Positions 26,178 through 35,703 of a stretch of DNA of 64,000 bases are shown here, in pieces. Positions within the stretch are counted from its first letter, which is position 1; the number at the start of each line of letters is the position of its first letter. The notes under the pieces were generated by a model. That model made no database searches. It worked only from the letters and a program-made list of their open reading frames with translations, and had not been told where the DNA came from. The position numbers and the translations under genes are program-made. This DNA is from G963663775 sp963664255. GTDB lineage: Bacteria > Bacillota > Clostridia > Oscillospirales > Butyricicoccaceae. The stretch covers positions 372,001 through 436,000 of the forward strand of contig OY760938.1 of NCBI GenBank assembly GCA_963664255.1. The letters are read 5' to 3'.

Positions 26178-27326
26178 TTACGGCTGAAACGGCGCAGGTG
26201 CATCTTCGCAGCAGCCAAAGTATTGTGCAATCAACTGCACAATACGCTGTGAGGTTTTTCCATCGCCATATGGATTAACAGCGTGCGCCATGGCTACATA
26301 TGCTTGTGCATCGTCCAGCAGCGTACGTGCCTGCCGCACGATTTCTGCCTGCTCTACACCCGTCAGCTGCACCGTTCCCGCCTCAATCGCTTCGGGACGC
26401 TCGGTTTCCCGCCGCAGCACCAGCACTGGTTTTCCCAAGGACGGGGCTTCCTCCTGCAATCCACCCGAATCTGTCATAATCATATAACAGCGCGCCATCA
26501 GATTGTGCATTTCGTCCACCATAAGGGGTGCAATCAAATGCACACGGTCATTTCCGCCAAGATATTTTTCTGCCGTTTCCCGCACATATGGGCTCAAATG
26601 CACCGGATATACAAAATGTACATCTTCATACGCCGCTGAAAGCTCTGCAATGGCACGGCAAATGTTTTCCAGCGGTTCTCCATAGTTTTCGCGGCGGTGT
26701 GCCGTTACCAAAATCACACGCTTGCCGGTGAAATCCAAGGCTTTGAGCGTTTCATCCCGAAATGTGAAATCCTCTCGTACCGTCAACTTGATTGCATCTA
26801 CCACTGTATTGCCGACCACCGAAACACCTTGCGTGATGCTTTCGCGCTCCAAATTGGCGCAATTACGCGCGGTCGGTGCAAAATGCAGCGCTGCAATTTG
26901 TCCTGTCAGCTTTCGGTTCATCTCCTCGGGAAACGGAGAATAGTTATCATAGGTACGCAAACCTGCCTCGACGTGTCCCACAGGAATCTTGTGATAAAAT
27001 GCCGCAAGTGCACCTGCAAAGGTCGTGGAGGTATCCCCATGCACCAAAACAATGTCCGGCTTTGCCTGCTCCAAAACATCGTTTAATCCATGCAGAGAAC
27101 GCTCGGTAATCGAGGCAAGGGTCTGCTGCTGCTGCATAATGTCCAAATCATAATCCGGCTGAATCGAAAAAATCTCTAAGACCTGGTCCAGCATCTGCCG
27201 ATGCTGTGCGGTCACACAGACGATGCTTTCCATATCCTCGCTCTGCTCCAATGCACGAACCAAAGGCGCCATTTTAATCGCTTCCGGACGTGTTCCGAAT
27301 ACGGTCATGACTTTAATCTTCTTCAT
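26178..27326 (-). CDS. wecB: UDP-N-acetylglucosamine 2-epimerase (non-hydrolysing)
   Basis: WecB interconverts UDP-GlcNAc and UDP-ManNAc for cell-wall polymer synthesis. The 382 residues start KVMTVFGTRPEAIKMAPLV, the exact family opening. DIVLVHGDTSTTFAGALAAFY, GHVEAGLRTYDNYSPFPEEMNR and MTDSGGLQEEAPSLGKPVLVLR carry the catalytic and allosteric-site residues. It overlaps the tagO/wecA-like gene by 14 bp, supporting a shared function in teichoic-acid or related glycopolymer assembly. Confidence 0.96.
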   Translation of the reverse strand: MKKIKVMTVFGTRPEAIKMAPLVRALEQSEDMESIVCVTAQHRQMLDQVLEIFSIQPDYDLDIMQQQQTLASITERSLHGLNDVLEQAKPDIVLVHGDTSTTFAGALAAFYHKIPVGHVEAGLRTYDNYSPFPEEMNRKLTGQIAALHFAPTARNCANLERESITQGVSVVGNTVVDAIKLTVREDFTFRDETLKALDFTGKRVILVTAHRRENYGEPLENICRAIAELSAAYEDVHFVYPVHLSPYVRETAEKYLGGNDRVHLIAPLMVDEMHNLMARCYMIMTDSGGLQEEAPSLGKPVLVLRRETERPEAIEAGTVQLTGVEQAEIVRQARTLLDDAQAYVAMAHAVNPYGDGKTSQRIVQLIAQYFGCCEDAPAPFQP

Positions 27327-28446
27327 CTGCTTTTGTTTCCTTTCCTTCTGCGGCGATTATTTGTGTGTCGGCATCTTGCGAATCTGCTTCTCCTGCGTGT
27401 ACGTGCTTATCAATGCTCAGCATGACCTTTGTGCCAATACTAATCGCAAGAATGACTGCAAGCACCAACACCATCGCGCGAATTTCACCGCGGGAGGTCA
27501 AAACCACTGCCGCAAGACCCAGCGTGCCGCTAATGGAATATAAAATAGCAACCGTTTGTTTTTGATTGAAGCCCATGTCCATCAGCCGATGGTGCACGTG
27601 TCCACGGTCAGGGCTCATGGGACTGCGGCCTGATAAGATGCGGCGTATCATAGCAACCATGGTATCAAAAATCGGCAATCCCAAAATCAAAAATGGGACT
27701 GCAAACGAGATAATCGCATAAAACTTAAACATTCCGCGAATGGACATGGTTGCCAGCATAAATCCCAAAAATGTCGAACCAGTATCGCCCATGAAAATCT
27801 TTGCTGGATTGAGATTATACGGCATGAAGCCAATGCACGCCCCCGCGAGCGCCGCCATGACAATGGCAATCTGAATTTCTCCAACCAACAGCCCCACGGC
27901 AAGCATCGTGATTGCCGCAATGGACGATACACCTGCCGCCAAGCCATCCAGTCCGTCAATCAAATTGACAGCATTGGTAATGCCGACCACCCATAAAATC
28001 GTGATTGGTATCGAAAGTATACCCAAATTGAAATACAAACTATCTGAAAATGGGTTCATGTTGGATAAAATGTTGATTTGCAGCTCTCCGATGCAAACCG
28101 GAATCGCCGCGGAAATGATTTGCACCACGAATTTCAGCTTGGCACTCAATGCCAAAATATCATCGAAGATACCCAACACAACAATAATGGTTGCACCCAA
28201 CAGAATGCTAAACAGCTGTTCATCAAAATCCGCAAAAATGAGTATGGCACACAGAAATGCCAAAAAAATAGCAAGCCCGCCCATGCGCGGAATCGGCTCC
28301 TTGTGCATACGGCGTCCGTCTTTTGGCACATCAATCGCGCCGACTCTGTGCGCAAATTTTTTTGCGAACGGCGTCATCAGATAAGAAAGCACGCCCGCCA
28401 CCGCAAACGCCGCCAGCACGAATTCTATCACTCTATACTCTGACAT
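27313..28446 (-). CDS. Undecaprenyl-phosphate GlcNAc-1-phosphate transferase (TagO/WecA-like, MraY superfamily)
   Basis: A 377-residue polytopic membrane enzyme that probably attaches GlcNAc-1-phosphate to undecaprenyl phosphate. RRMHKEPIPRMGGLAIFLAF (about residues 45-65) is the conserved cytoplasmic loop. VNLIDGLDGLAAGVS contains the metal-binding DGLDGLA aspartates. NPAKIFMGDTGSTFLGFMLA and GHVHHRLMDMGFNQKQ (the HHxxxH-like loop) complete the superfamily signature. A hydrophilic C-terminal tail of about 40 residues is extra. wecB follows with a 14-bp overlap. Confidence 0.93.
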   Translation of the reverse strand: MSEYRVIEFVLAAFAVAGVLSYLMTPFAKKFAHRVGAIDVPKDGRRMHKEPIPRMGGLAIFLAFLCAILIFADFDEQLFSILLGATIIVVLGIFDDILALSAKLKFVVQIISAAIPVCIGELQINILSNMNPFSDSLYFNLGILSIPITILWVVGITNAVNLIDGLDGLAAGVSSIAAITMLAVGLLVGEIQIAIVMAALAGACIGFMPYNLNPAKIFMGDTGSTFLGFMLATMSIRGMFKFYAIISFAVPFLILGLPIFDTMVAMIRRILSGRSPMSPDRGHVHHRLMDMGFNQKQTVAILYSISGTLGLAAVVLTSRGEIRAMVLVLAVILAISIGTKVMLSIDKHVHAGEADSQDADTQIIAAEGKETKADEED

Positions 28447-28491
28447 ACGATTTTCCTCTTAAATCATTGCACAAATCTGTGCTGAATGCAG

Positions 28492-29496
28492 TCAGCGTTT
28501 TACAAAGCCAACTTTACGATAGACTTTGTCCATCGTTTTGCGCGCAATGTATTGTGCTTTCTGCGCACCTTGCTGATATACCTGCTCTAAATACTCTTTG
28601 TTTTTCAACAAATCTTCGGTTTTTTCGCGAATGGGACGCAGAAGCTCCACCACGGCTTCGCCTGTTGCCTGCTTGAAGTCTCCATACCCCTTGTCCGCGA
28701 ATGCGTCTTCGACCTGCTCCGGTGTTTTTCCGGTTGCCAAGGCGTGAATGGAAATCAGATTGTTGATGCCATCCTTGCCTTCTCGGCGGCACACACAGGC
28801 ATCTGAATCCGTAACCGCACGCTTAAACTTGCGCAGAATGTCCTCTGGCTTATCCATGAGCAAAATAAAACCGTTTTGATTTTCGTCTGACTTGCTCATT
28901 TTGCGCGTCGGCTCCTGCAAACTCATGATTTTCGCGCCTACCTGTGGAATATAGGGTTCTGGCATAACAAATGTATCCGAATGGATGTGATTGAAGCGTT
29001 GTGCAATGTTGCGTGCCAGCTCCACATGCTGTTTTTGGTCAATGCCAACCGGCACTTTATGCGTTTGATACAGCAGAATATCTGCCGCCATCAGCACAGG
29101 ATAGGTAAAAAGCCCTGCATTGACATTGTCTGCATGCTTGGAAGACTTATCCTTAAACTGGGTCATGCGCGACAATTCACCAAACATGGTGTTGCAATTC
29201 AGCACCCATGCCAGCTCTGCATGTGCAGGCACGTGGCTTTGCACAAAAAGCGTGCTCTTTTCCGGGTCTAGTCCGCAGGCGATATACTGCGCCAATACCT
29301 CAAGGGTTTGTCGGCGCAGCACTGCCGGCTCCTGCCGCACCGTGATGGCGTGCATATCCACAACGCAATAAATACAGTTGTATGCCTCTTGCAACGGGCC
29401 GAAATTTCGGATGGCTCCAAAGTAATTGCCCAGTGTCAATTTTCCACTTGGCTGTACGCCAGAAAAAATGGTTTGTTTTTGTTCTATTTCGCTCAT
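28492..29496 (-). CDS. trpS: Tryptophanyl-tRNA synthetase
   Basis: TrpRS charges tRNA(Trp). The 334-residue class-I synthetase has FSGVQPSGKLTLGNYFGAI (HIGH-equivalent TLGN, near residue 20), MAADILLYQTHKVPVGIDQKQHVELAR for tryptophan binding, and KMSKSDE (KMSKS motif, near residue 197). The ATG overlaps the preceding aminotransferase stop by 4 bp (ATGA). No T-box leader precedes it in this position; control would come from the upstream gene's promoter. Confidence 0.97.
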   Translation of the reverse strand: MSEIEQKQTIFSGVQPSGKLTLGNYFGAIRNFGPLQEAYNCIYCVVDMHAITVRQEPAVLRRQTLEVLAQYIACGLDPEKSTLFVQSHVPAHAELAWVLNCNTMFGELSRMTQFKDKSSKHADNVNAGLFTYPVLMAADILLYQTHKVPVGIDQKQHVELARNIAQRFNHIHSDTFVMPEPYIPQVGAKIMSLQEPTRKMSKSDENQNGFILLMDKPEDILRKFKRAVTDSDACVCRREGKDGINNLISIHALATGKTPEQVEDAFADKGYGDFKQATGEAVVELLRPIREKTEDLLKNKEYLEQVYQQGAQKAQYIARKTMDKVYRKVGFVKR

Positions 29497-30695
29497 TTCA
29501 GTACTTCCTTTAAATATTCATCCATGACCTGTCCCATAATGGCGATGCCGGTTTCTATCTGTGCATCGGTTGGCAGAGAGAAATTCAGCCGCACACCAGG
29601 ACACTGTATCGTTTCATCTACCAAAAAAGATACGCCAGGCACTGCCGCCACCTTTTTGGCACCCAGTCTGCGGCACAGCTCCATGCCGTCACAGCCTTCC
29701 GGCAGCTGCACCCACAGAAACAGACCGCCGTCCGGATGGGTGACCTGCACGCGCGCATCAAAATGACGCGCAATTTCCTGCAGCATTTTATCGCGTTTTT
29801 GTGCATACAGCTTGCAAACGTTTGCAATGTGCGCATCTAAATCGTATTTCTGCAAAAATTCTGCAATCACCATTTGGAAAAATAGGTTGGTATGCACATC
29901 GCTGGTTTGCTTTGCCACCACCAGCTTGCTGATGACCTCTTTATTTGCACAAACAAAGCCCATGCGCAATCCCGGCGCAATCACCTTGCTGTACGAGCCT
30001 GCGTAAATTACGCGCCCATCTGTGTCCATACTTTTGATACTAGGCACGATTTCTCCTGAATAGCGCAGTTCAAAATATGGATTGTCCTCCAAAATCAGCA
30101 CATTGTATTTTTCTGCAAGCTGCAGCATCTCACGGCGGCGGCTTGCAGGCAGGGTTTTCCCTGTTGGATTTTGGAAGGTCGGAATGGTATAAATCAGCCG
30201 GACGTTGGGTACCTCCTGCAGCAGCTGCTCCAGTGCATCCATGCGCATACCGTCTGCATCTGTCGCACAGCCCACCAATTTGGCTTTATAAGAGCGAAAC
30301 GCATTGAGCGCACCGATGAAGCTGGGGTCTTCGCAAATGACCACATCCTCTTCGTTTAAGAACACCTTTGCCATCAGCTCAATGACCTGCTGTCCACCCG
30401 TGGTAATCATCAGGTCATCGGCATCTGTTCCGGTCTGATACTGTTCGCGCAGTCGCTTTTTGGTTTGCTCCCGCAACGGCGCGTAACCCTCTGTCACACC
30501 ATACTGCAACGCCTCTGCGGCGTTGGTGCGAAATAGCTGCTGTGCAATTTCTTCCATTTCTTCTGCCGGAAAGGTATCCGGCGAAGGATTGCCGGCGGCA
30601 AAGGAAATGACCTCCGGATTTTGTGTGACCTTTAATATTTCACGAATCGCTGACGGTTTCAATTCCGCGATACGGTTTGAAAAAGAATATTGCAT
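29493..30695 (-). CDS. PLP-dependent aminotransferase (fold type I, 2-aminoadipate/branched-chain-like)
   Basis: From the ATG at 30695 the 400-residue protein starts QYSFSNRIAELKPSAIREILK, the usual start of the LysN/ARO8-like group. ISFAAGNPSPDTFP, MITTGGQQVIELMAKVF, IYTIPTFQNPTGKTL and YAGSYSKVIAPGLRMGF (PLP lysine in SYSK, near residue 232) follow. It would transaminate an amino acid, but substrate is not evident. The start codon further upstream would add about 27 unlike residues. It is translationally coupled to trpS, which hints at aromatic amino acids only by position. Confidence 0.92.
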   Translation of the reverse strand: MQYSFSNRIAELKPSAIREILKVTQNPEVISFAAGNPSPDTFPAEEMEEIAQQLFRTNAAEALQYGVTEGYAPLREQTKKRLREQYQTGTDADDLMITTGGQQVIELMAKVFLNEEDVVICEDPSFIGALNAFRSYKAKLVGCATDADGMRMDALEQLLQEVPNVRLIYTIPTFQNPTGKTLPASRRREMLQLAEKYNVLILEDNPYFELRYSGEIVPSIKSMDTDGRVIYAGSYSKVIAPGLRMGFVCANKEVISKLVVAKQTSDVHTNLFFQMVIAEFLQKYDLDAHIANVCKLYAQKRDKMLQEIARHFDARVQVTHPDGGLFLWVQLPEGCDGMELCRRLGAKKVAAVPGVSFLVDETIQCPGVRLNFSLPTDAQIETGIAIMGQVMDEYLKEVLK

Positions 30696-30904
30696 CTTTG
30701 CTCTAACCCTTTCATTCATCATTCTATCCAAAACAGGCGTGACCTGCTGCGCTGACCTCACCGCAGTATGCTGCACGCATATTTCTGCATTCCCTAGAAA
30801 TACCTAACAAATATCTTAGCACAAAAGCCGTCTGGGTGCAATGTCCGTTTTTTCTTTTTCCACCCTTTTCTTATGAAAAAGTCCAAAGAACCTGTATGCA
30901 CAAA

Positions 30905-30940
30905 CACCAAAGCGGCTGCATGATTGCAACCGCTTTGGTT
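30905..30940 (-). terminator. Hairpin terminator after the chemotaxis receptor gene
   Basis: CCAAAGCGG (30907-30915) pairs with CCGCTTTGG (30930-30938), with an inner TGCA/TGCA pairing. The minus-strand side is followed by a GT-rich tail. It lies 20 bp after the receptor stop codon. Confidence 0.7.
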
Positions 30941-30960
30941 CTGCCTTCTCGTGTCTGCCG

Positions 30961-32625
30961 TTATTCTAATTGGAATTGATTGACGAGCTGCTGTAGGATT
31001 TGCGCTTGCCCGCTGAGCTGCTCCGAAGATGCCGCGCTTTCCTCTGCGGCCGCAGAATTGTTCTGCACAACAGAGGCAATTTGCTCCAATCCATGACTCA
31101 CCTGCGACACTGCTTCCGCCTGTTTATCCGAAACATCCACGATGTCCTGCACCTTCTCGTTCATAGAATCGGTTTGTTTGACAATTTTCTGCAGTTGCTC
31201 TGCAGTTAAATCCACAACACCTCTGCCACCCTCCACTGCATGAATGGCGTTTTGAATCATTTGTGTGGTTTGATTTGCCGCCTCTGCGGAATGCTGTGCC
31301 AAATTACGCACCTCTTCCGCGACCACCGCGAAGCCTTTTCCGGATTCTCCCGCGCGAGCCGCTTCCACCGCTGCATTGAGCGCCAAAATGTTGGTTTGGA
31401 ATGCGATGTCTTCAATGGTTTTGATGATTTTCGCAATTTCCTGCGTTGTTGCAGAAATTTCATTCATCGCTTCGACCATTTTTGTCATATAGGCATCACT
31501 TGCTAGAACGCTTTCCCGATTCGAGAGCGATACTGTACCGACCGCTCGGGCTTCTACTGCATTTTGCGTGATTTCTTCCGACATCTGTGTCACATTGGCT
31601 GCCAACTCTTGTATGGATGCCGCTTGCTTGGTAGCACCCTGCGACAACGACATGGCGCTGTTTGCCATCTGCTCGGATTCCTGCTTCACTTCTGAAGACG
31701 CCTGGTGCATTTGATAAAACGCCCCTTGAATCGATGCAATAAATTCCTCCATATTTTCTTTCATTTCCACAAAATCGCCGGTATATGCCGCCTGCAAAGA
31801 CACCCGCAAATCACCTTGGCTCAACTGCTGCATACACGCTGAAAAATCTCCAATCGTGCTTTCCAGCATCTCACATAACGCGCGCATATCCTGTGCCAAA
31901 ATGCCCAATTCATCGTTTGATTGGAACGTAATTTTCTGTTTCAGTTGACCGCTTGCCAAACCATCTGCAACCTTTTGCAGTTCTTGTATCGGTCGGACAA
32001 TCGCACGATTGACGTGACTGCCCGCCACCATCATGGTAACAAATTCCAGAAGCAGGAACAACGCAATGACAAGGAATATCAGAAAAATAGAGCGCTCGAC
32101 TTTTGCAATTTCTGCATCCAGTTTCCCATTTATATCGCTATTTAAAGCATCAATATCTGCATTAATTTGCTCTGCAGCTCCATCAAAATCTGCCATCATC
32201 CGGTTGCCGGCTTGTGTTCCCTGCCCCATGTACGCCTTTGCCATGCGCACACCCGCTTCATAATATGCTTCAAAATTGACCTCTATCTGCTCTAACTGCG
32301 CAGCACTGGTCTGCATCGAATCACGTGCTTTCAGCTCTTTCATCAAGGCGCGCGCCTGCTCAGCGTACGCTTCTGCCTGCTCTAATCCATCATCCAAACC
32401 GTCTTCGCCGCGTGTTGCACTGATGTCACTCACCCATTGCTGCACCTGCACAATGTCCAGCTTTAATTGGTCACTTTCTTGTGTCGCAGTTAAGTACTCT
32501 GTTTGCATTTCTTTGACCACTGCAATATCATAATTTACAATCAGGGCAACAGCCACTGAAAACACAACAAACAAAACCAGCATGATGACCAGCGGTAAAA
32601 TCGTCTTTCGTTTGATTCCTTGCAT
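30961..32625 (-). CDS. Methyl-accepting chemotaxis protein
   Basis: A 554-residue transducer with two membrane helices: one near residues 9-35, and one near 195-215 (SIFLIFLVIALFLLLEFVTMMVAG). Between them is a roughly 150-residue external helical sensing domain lacking obvious ligand motifs. A HAMP domain follows, then a signalling domain with IEDIAFQTNILALNAAVEAARAGESGKGFAVVAEEVRNLAQ (the hairpin tip, near residue 410). The start at 32625 is preferred because GAGGGG lies 9 bp before it. No other chemotaxis gene is in the window, so it is a lone receptor. Confidence 0.93.
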   Translation of the reverse strand: MQGIKRKTILPLVIMLVLFVVFSVAVALIVNYDIAVVKEMQTEYLTATQESDQLKLDIVQVQQWVSDISATRGEDGLDDGLEQAEAYAEQARALMKELKARDSMQTSAAQLEQIEVNFEAYYEAGVRMAKAYMGQGTQAGNRMMADFDGAAEQINADIDALNSDINGKLDAEIAKVERSIFLIFLVIALFLLLEFVTMMVAGSHVNRAIVRPIQELQKVADGLASGQLKQKITFQSNDELGILAQDMRALCEMLESTIGDFSACMQQLSQGDLRVSLQAAYTGDFVEMKENMEEFIASIQGAFYQMHQASSEVKQESEQMANSAMSLSQGATKQAASIQELAANVTQMSEEITQNAVEARAVGTVSLSNRESVLASDAYMTKMVEAMNEISATTQEIAKIIKTIEDIAFQTNILALNAAVEAARAGESGKGFAVVAEEVRNLAQHSAEAANQTTQMIQNAIHAVEGGRGVVDLTAEQLQKIVKQTDSMNEKVQDIVDVSDKQAEAVSQVSHGLEQIASVVQNNSAAAEESAASSEQLSGQAQILQQLVNQFQLE

Positions 32626-32752
32626 AATGCAAATCCCCTCCACCCTTGAGTTCCCTTCCGAAATATCTTACTTTTTGATGATAACACAAAAAATTCAACT
32701 TTATATACTGGCATTTCCCACAAATTGCGGCATCCATATCTGTGCCTATTTG

Positions 32753-32986
32753 CTACTTAGAATCTGTATTCCCCGACGAGAACCGCTGCATTTCGGAAAT
32801 ATTTTTGCCAGGCAAGGCAGGAAGAGAATGGTTTTGGCGCAGCAAAATACGCTGTGCAATCTGTGCAGTACACTGGCGATGCTTGTCAATCGTTCTCGGC
32901 GCTGCAACAGCATAGGCATCATCCAGCAGTTCAATGGTATAGGCAATTCCATGATACATTCCGTGTATCGTTTTGATAATTGGCAT
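32753..32986 (-). CDS. Small hypothetical protein
   Basis: A 77-residue reading frame begins MPIIKTIHGMYHGIAYTIELLDD and is not recognised. It is supported by an AAGAGGTG ribosome site about 8 bp before the ATG and by codon use unlike the AT-rich DNA to its right. The middle is basic (APRTIDKHRQ, AQRILLRQNH), with no membrane segment. It stands alone between the chemotaxis receptor and an AT-rich gap. Moderate support only. Confidence 0.5.
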   Translation of the reverse strand: MPIIKTIHGMYHGIAYTIELLDDAYAVAAPRTIDKHRQCTAQIAQRILLRQNHSLPALPGKNISEMQRFSSGNTDSK

Positions 32987-32999
32987 ATAGTATCACCTC

Positions 33000-33494
33000 T
33001 TAGCATATTCGATGGATCAGAGAAAATCAATCGCTTCCTGTATTTTACAACAAAGTTGAAAAAATTTCAGCACGCAAATAAAAAAATGCGTGCATTGTTG
33101 TCGTATTTATAGTATACTATTGACTATTCCCACTTTCACAGTCTGCTTTAAAAGATACAGATAAGAATCTGAAATTTTCCGTAGTTTTGTGACAATGTCA
33201 CAGAACTTTTTCAACTGTTATTGTATTATAAATATGTAATAAATTACTTTGATTAGATTTATTTTACTTGAATATTTGTATCTTTTTTTCATATATGGGT
33301 TTTTCTCACTTGGTTTTATTTCCCGTTCTTCCAGTTCAACTTCGACAAATTGTGAAAAAATTCAATTTTCATCTCTTTTTTTCTTACATTCTTTACTTTT
33401 TATACAAAGTTTCTGTTTTAGCAAAAAAATATACGAAACACTGTAGATTTTTTTGCAGAATAGTGTGATAATAAAAGTCAGTACTGGATTTACA
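33000..33494. other. AT-rich gap without a convincing gene
   Basis: This stretch of about 490 bp is much richer in A and T than its surroundings and codes only for short Phe/Leu/Ser-rich open frames without ribosome sites. It holds a small inverted repeat (GCACGCA...TGCGTGC around 33073-33095). I see no RNA gene or clear promoter with confidence. Confidence 0.5.
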
Positions 33495-34010
33495 TTACAT
33501 CATCGTGTGTCTCACTAAAAAAGCCGACAGCACAAACACGATTATATCTCCTACAAGAGCAATCGGAATTAGGCTTTTTGCATTTTGCAATCCGATGTGA
33601 CTGCAATAAATGCCAATGGTGTACAGACTGGTTTCCGATGCGCCCAGCATCACGGCTGCCACGCGGCCTGTATAGCTATCCACGCCGCATCGATGGATGA
33701 TTTCACTGCCAAGCGCAAGACCGCCGCTGCCGCTGATTGGTTTTAACAGCACCAACGCTGCACACTCTTGCGGAATGCCTAGTCGGATGAAAATTGGTTG
33801 GAGCAATGCCCCTATCATGTCAATGCATCCCGATGCGCGCAGCATATATACGGCGGTCAGCAATCCCAAAACGGTTGGGAACAACCCTATGGCGATGCGC
33901 AGTCCTTTTTGTACCCCTTGTATAAAAGTTGAAAATACATCTATCCCCTGCATCCAGGCATAGGCTGCAATGCCACTGAGGGTGATGGGTATCAATATAT
34001 CTACAATCAT
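33495..34010 (-). CDS. spmB: Spore maturation protein B
   Basis: SpmB, with SpmA, is needed for full dehydration of the spore core. The 171-residue membrane protein has the nucleoside-recognition-like (Gate) fold. GLFPTVLGLLTAVYMLRASG and LLKPISGSGGLALGSEII, with MLGASETSLYTIGIYCSHIG, are closely conserved in SpmB. The start MIVDILIP at 34010 has AGGAAGGA upstream; a longer in-frame start lacks family sequence. It follows spmA by 30 bp. Confidence 0.94.
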   Translation of the reverse strand: MIVDILIPITLSGIAAYAWMQGIDVFSTFIQGVQKGLRIAIGLFPTVLGLLTAVYMLRASGCIDMIGALLQPIFIRLGIPQECAALVLLKPISGSGGLALGSEIIHRCGVDSYTGRVAAVMLGASETSLYTIGIYCSHIGLQNAKSLIPIALVGDIIVFVLSAFLVRHTMM

Positions 34011-34040
34011 GTATTCCTTCCTCATTCCCACAAACAACCT

Positions 34041-34631
34041 TCATCCGGTGTCAAAGTGCTGTTCATACCTGCGCAGGAGAACCGCCAGAAAAACAACACC
34101 TGCCACGGATGCGAACGATGCGCCCCAAATAGCAGGCATGATGTCATAGGGATTCGCTGCACCATAGCCTGCACGAATTGCCGCCACCGTGGTTGGTATG
34201 ATTTGGATGGAAGTTGTATTGAGTAATATTAGCATTTTGACAGCATCTGTGTGATTGGTTCGTTTTTGCAGTGAATGCAATCGTTCTGCAGCCTGCAAGC
34301 CGATTGGCGTTGCTGCATTGGATAACCCCAATAGATTTGCTGTGATATTGGCGCTCACCTTCTCCATTGCATCGTTATCATTGGATGCCTCTTTAAATAA
34401 TTTTTGTAATGCCGGTCGGAGCAAGGATGCTATTTTGTTGGAAAGTCCTGACTTGGACACCAGCTCCATCATGCCGGACCAAAGACTCATCACACCGATA
34501 AGATGCAGCATAAGTGTTACTGTTTCTTCTGCTCCTGCGGTCACGGCAGCGGTCACGCTTTCCATTCTGTGTGTGATTACCCCAAACAGCACACTTGTCA
34601 CCAGAAAAAGCATCCATATTTTTGAAAGCAA
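34041..34631 (-). CDS. spmA: Spore maturation protein A, TTG start
   Basis: SpmA partners SpmB in spore-core maturation. From the TTG at 34631 the protein is 196 residues, the usual SpmA length, starting LSKIWMLFLVTSVLFGVIT. VTLMLHLIGVMSLWSGMMELVSKSGLS and ANLLGLSNAATPIGLQAAERL, then LNTTSIQIIPTTVAAIRAGYGA, are diagnostic. A GGGGGGG ribosome site sits 5 bp before the TTG, which decides the start; no conserved residues lie further upstream. It is divergent from abrB. Confidence 0.93.
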   Translation of the reverse strand: MLSKIWMLFLVTSVLFGVITHRMESVTAAVTAGAEETVTLMLHLIGVMSLWSGMMELVSKSGLSNKIASLLRPALQKLFKEASNDNDAMEKVSANITANLLGLSNAATPIGLQAAERLHSLQKRTNHTDAVKMLILLNTTSIQIIPTTVAAIRAGYGAANPYDIMPAIWGASFASVAGVVFLAVLLRRYEQHFDTG

Positions 34632-34719
34632 TTTTACCCCCCCTATTTTTATTTTTGGTTGGTTTCCGAACAAACGGATCAACATATAAGCAGTTTTATA
34701 ACGGAAAAGGAGTATTATT

Positions 34720-34959
34720 ATGAAATCTACAGGTATTGTAAGAAAGGTTGATGAACTTGGTCGCATCGTATTGCCGATTGAGCTTCGTAGAACTTTGGAC
34801 ATCAACGTGAAGGATTCTCTGGAAATCTATGTAGACGGTTCTCAGATTATTCTGAAGAAGTATGAACCTGCATGTATCTTCTGCGGCAGCGCAAAAGACA
34901 TTATCCATTTTAAGGGTAAGAATGTATGTAAAAACTGTATTGGAGAAATCAAAGACTAA
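34720..34959 (+). CDS. abrB: AbrB/SpoVT-family transition-state regulator with zinc-ribbon-like tail
   Basis: A 79-residue DNA-binding protein. The swapped-hairpin domain is seen in STGIVRKVDELGRIVLPIELRRTL (about residues 3-26), as in AbrB. The C-terminal part has CIFCG and CKNC, a CxxC-CxxC pair that may bind zinc. AAGGAG lies 7 bp before the ATG. Proteins of this kind repress stationary-phase and sporulation genes; here it is next to spmAB and spoIIID. It ends at a strong terminator. Confidence 0.92.
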   Translation: MKSTGIVRKVDELGRIVLPIELRRTLDINVKDSLEIYVDGSQIILKKYEPACIFCGSAKDIIHFKGKNVCKNCIGEIKD

Positions 34960-35029
34960 CATGATGGATTATCTTATTTCGTGCTATTTGCACAATTCAT
35001 TGTACCAATATACTTTACTTTCGTTATAA

Positions 35030-35067
35030 GGCAAGACGCTTTTAAAAGCGTCTTGCCAGTTTTTTTT
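35030..35067. terminator. Strong bidirectional Rho-independent terminator
   Basis: GGCAAGACGCTTTT is followed immediately by its complement (35030-35057) and then eight T's. It ends abrB and, in reverse, overlaps the end of spoIIID. Confidence 0.93.
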
Positions 35068-35350
35068 ACCGCATTGATCTATGATGCTGCCCCTGCTGGT
35101 CGCGTACTTCCTGATACTTCGCCTTTGTTGCTAGTCCTCCTCTGATATGTCGTTCGCATTTATTCTTGCGCAGTACCATTTGCACCTGTAGGTATAGCAT
35201 ACGATTTAAATGCACCAAGCGTTCTGTAATATCTTTATGTACTGTAGATTTCGATATTCCAAACTCTTTTGCCGCCTGTCTGACGGTGCCTTGATGTTCC
35301 ACAATATATTTTCCCAGCATAATCGCCCGTTCTTCCGGCAGACCTTTCAC
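35066..35350 (-). CDS. spoIIID: Sporulation transcription factor SpoIIID
   Basis: SpoIIID is a mother-cell regulator of sporulation. The 94-residue protein has ERAIMLGKYIVEHQGTVRQAAKEFGISKSTVHKDITERL (about residues 7-46), a helix-turn-helix matching SpoIIID almost throughout, and a basic second helix (KCERHIRGGLATKAKYQE). This is a firm marker of a spore-forming lineage. It is convergent with abrB and shares its terminator. Confidence 0.95.
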   Translation of the reverse strand: MKGLPEERAIMLGKYIVEHQGTVRQAAKEFGISKSTVHKDITERLVHLNRMLYLQVQMVLRKNKCERHIRGGLATKAKYQEVRDQQGQHHRSMR

Positions 35351-35672
35351 AAAAACGCCCCCTCACACATAGCTGTTTCATAATAGCCTATGCAGGAAGA
35401 GGTTGTTTTTAGAAGGAAATTTCCAACGTCCTTTATAAACGCTTATGCAATCGCATCCTACATCAAGAGTATCCACAACTCATCGTGCATATTCTTCTGC
35501 GTAACCTGACAGACACCATATCCCAAGATTCGTATTTCTATGCTTCTATTTCATGTTATAAATTCGTCTTAAAACGATAAATAAAAAGACAAAATCTTGA
35601 AGATGCTCTTACCAATGTCTAAAACATACCGATAATACTTCAATCAGCAAAAGAAAATTTTAAAAGAAGTCC

Positions 35673-35703
35673 TTGACTTAGAGTTCACTCTAGATGCTAG
35701 AAT
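35673..35703 (+). promoter_or_regulatory. MerR-type promoter/operator with 19-bp spacer
   Basis: TTGACT (35673-35678) and TAGAAT (35698-35703) are separated by 19 bp rather than 17. The spacer holds a perfect dyad TAGAGT-TC-ACTCTA (35679-35692). This is the signature of promoters activated by MerR-family regulators. The next gene on the strand begins 80 bp downstream. No MerR-family gene is in the window. Confidence 0.8.

Noticed and set aside
33249..33468. Short Phe/Ser-rich frames in the AT-rich gap
   Set aside because: Composition is simply that of AT-rich DNA; no ribosome site or family resemblance.
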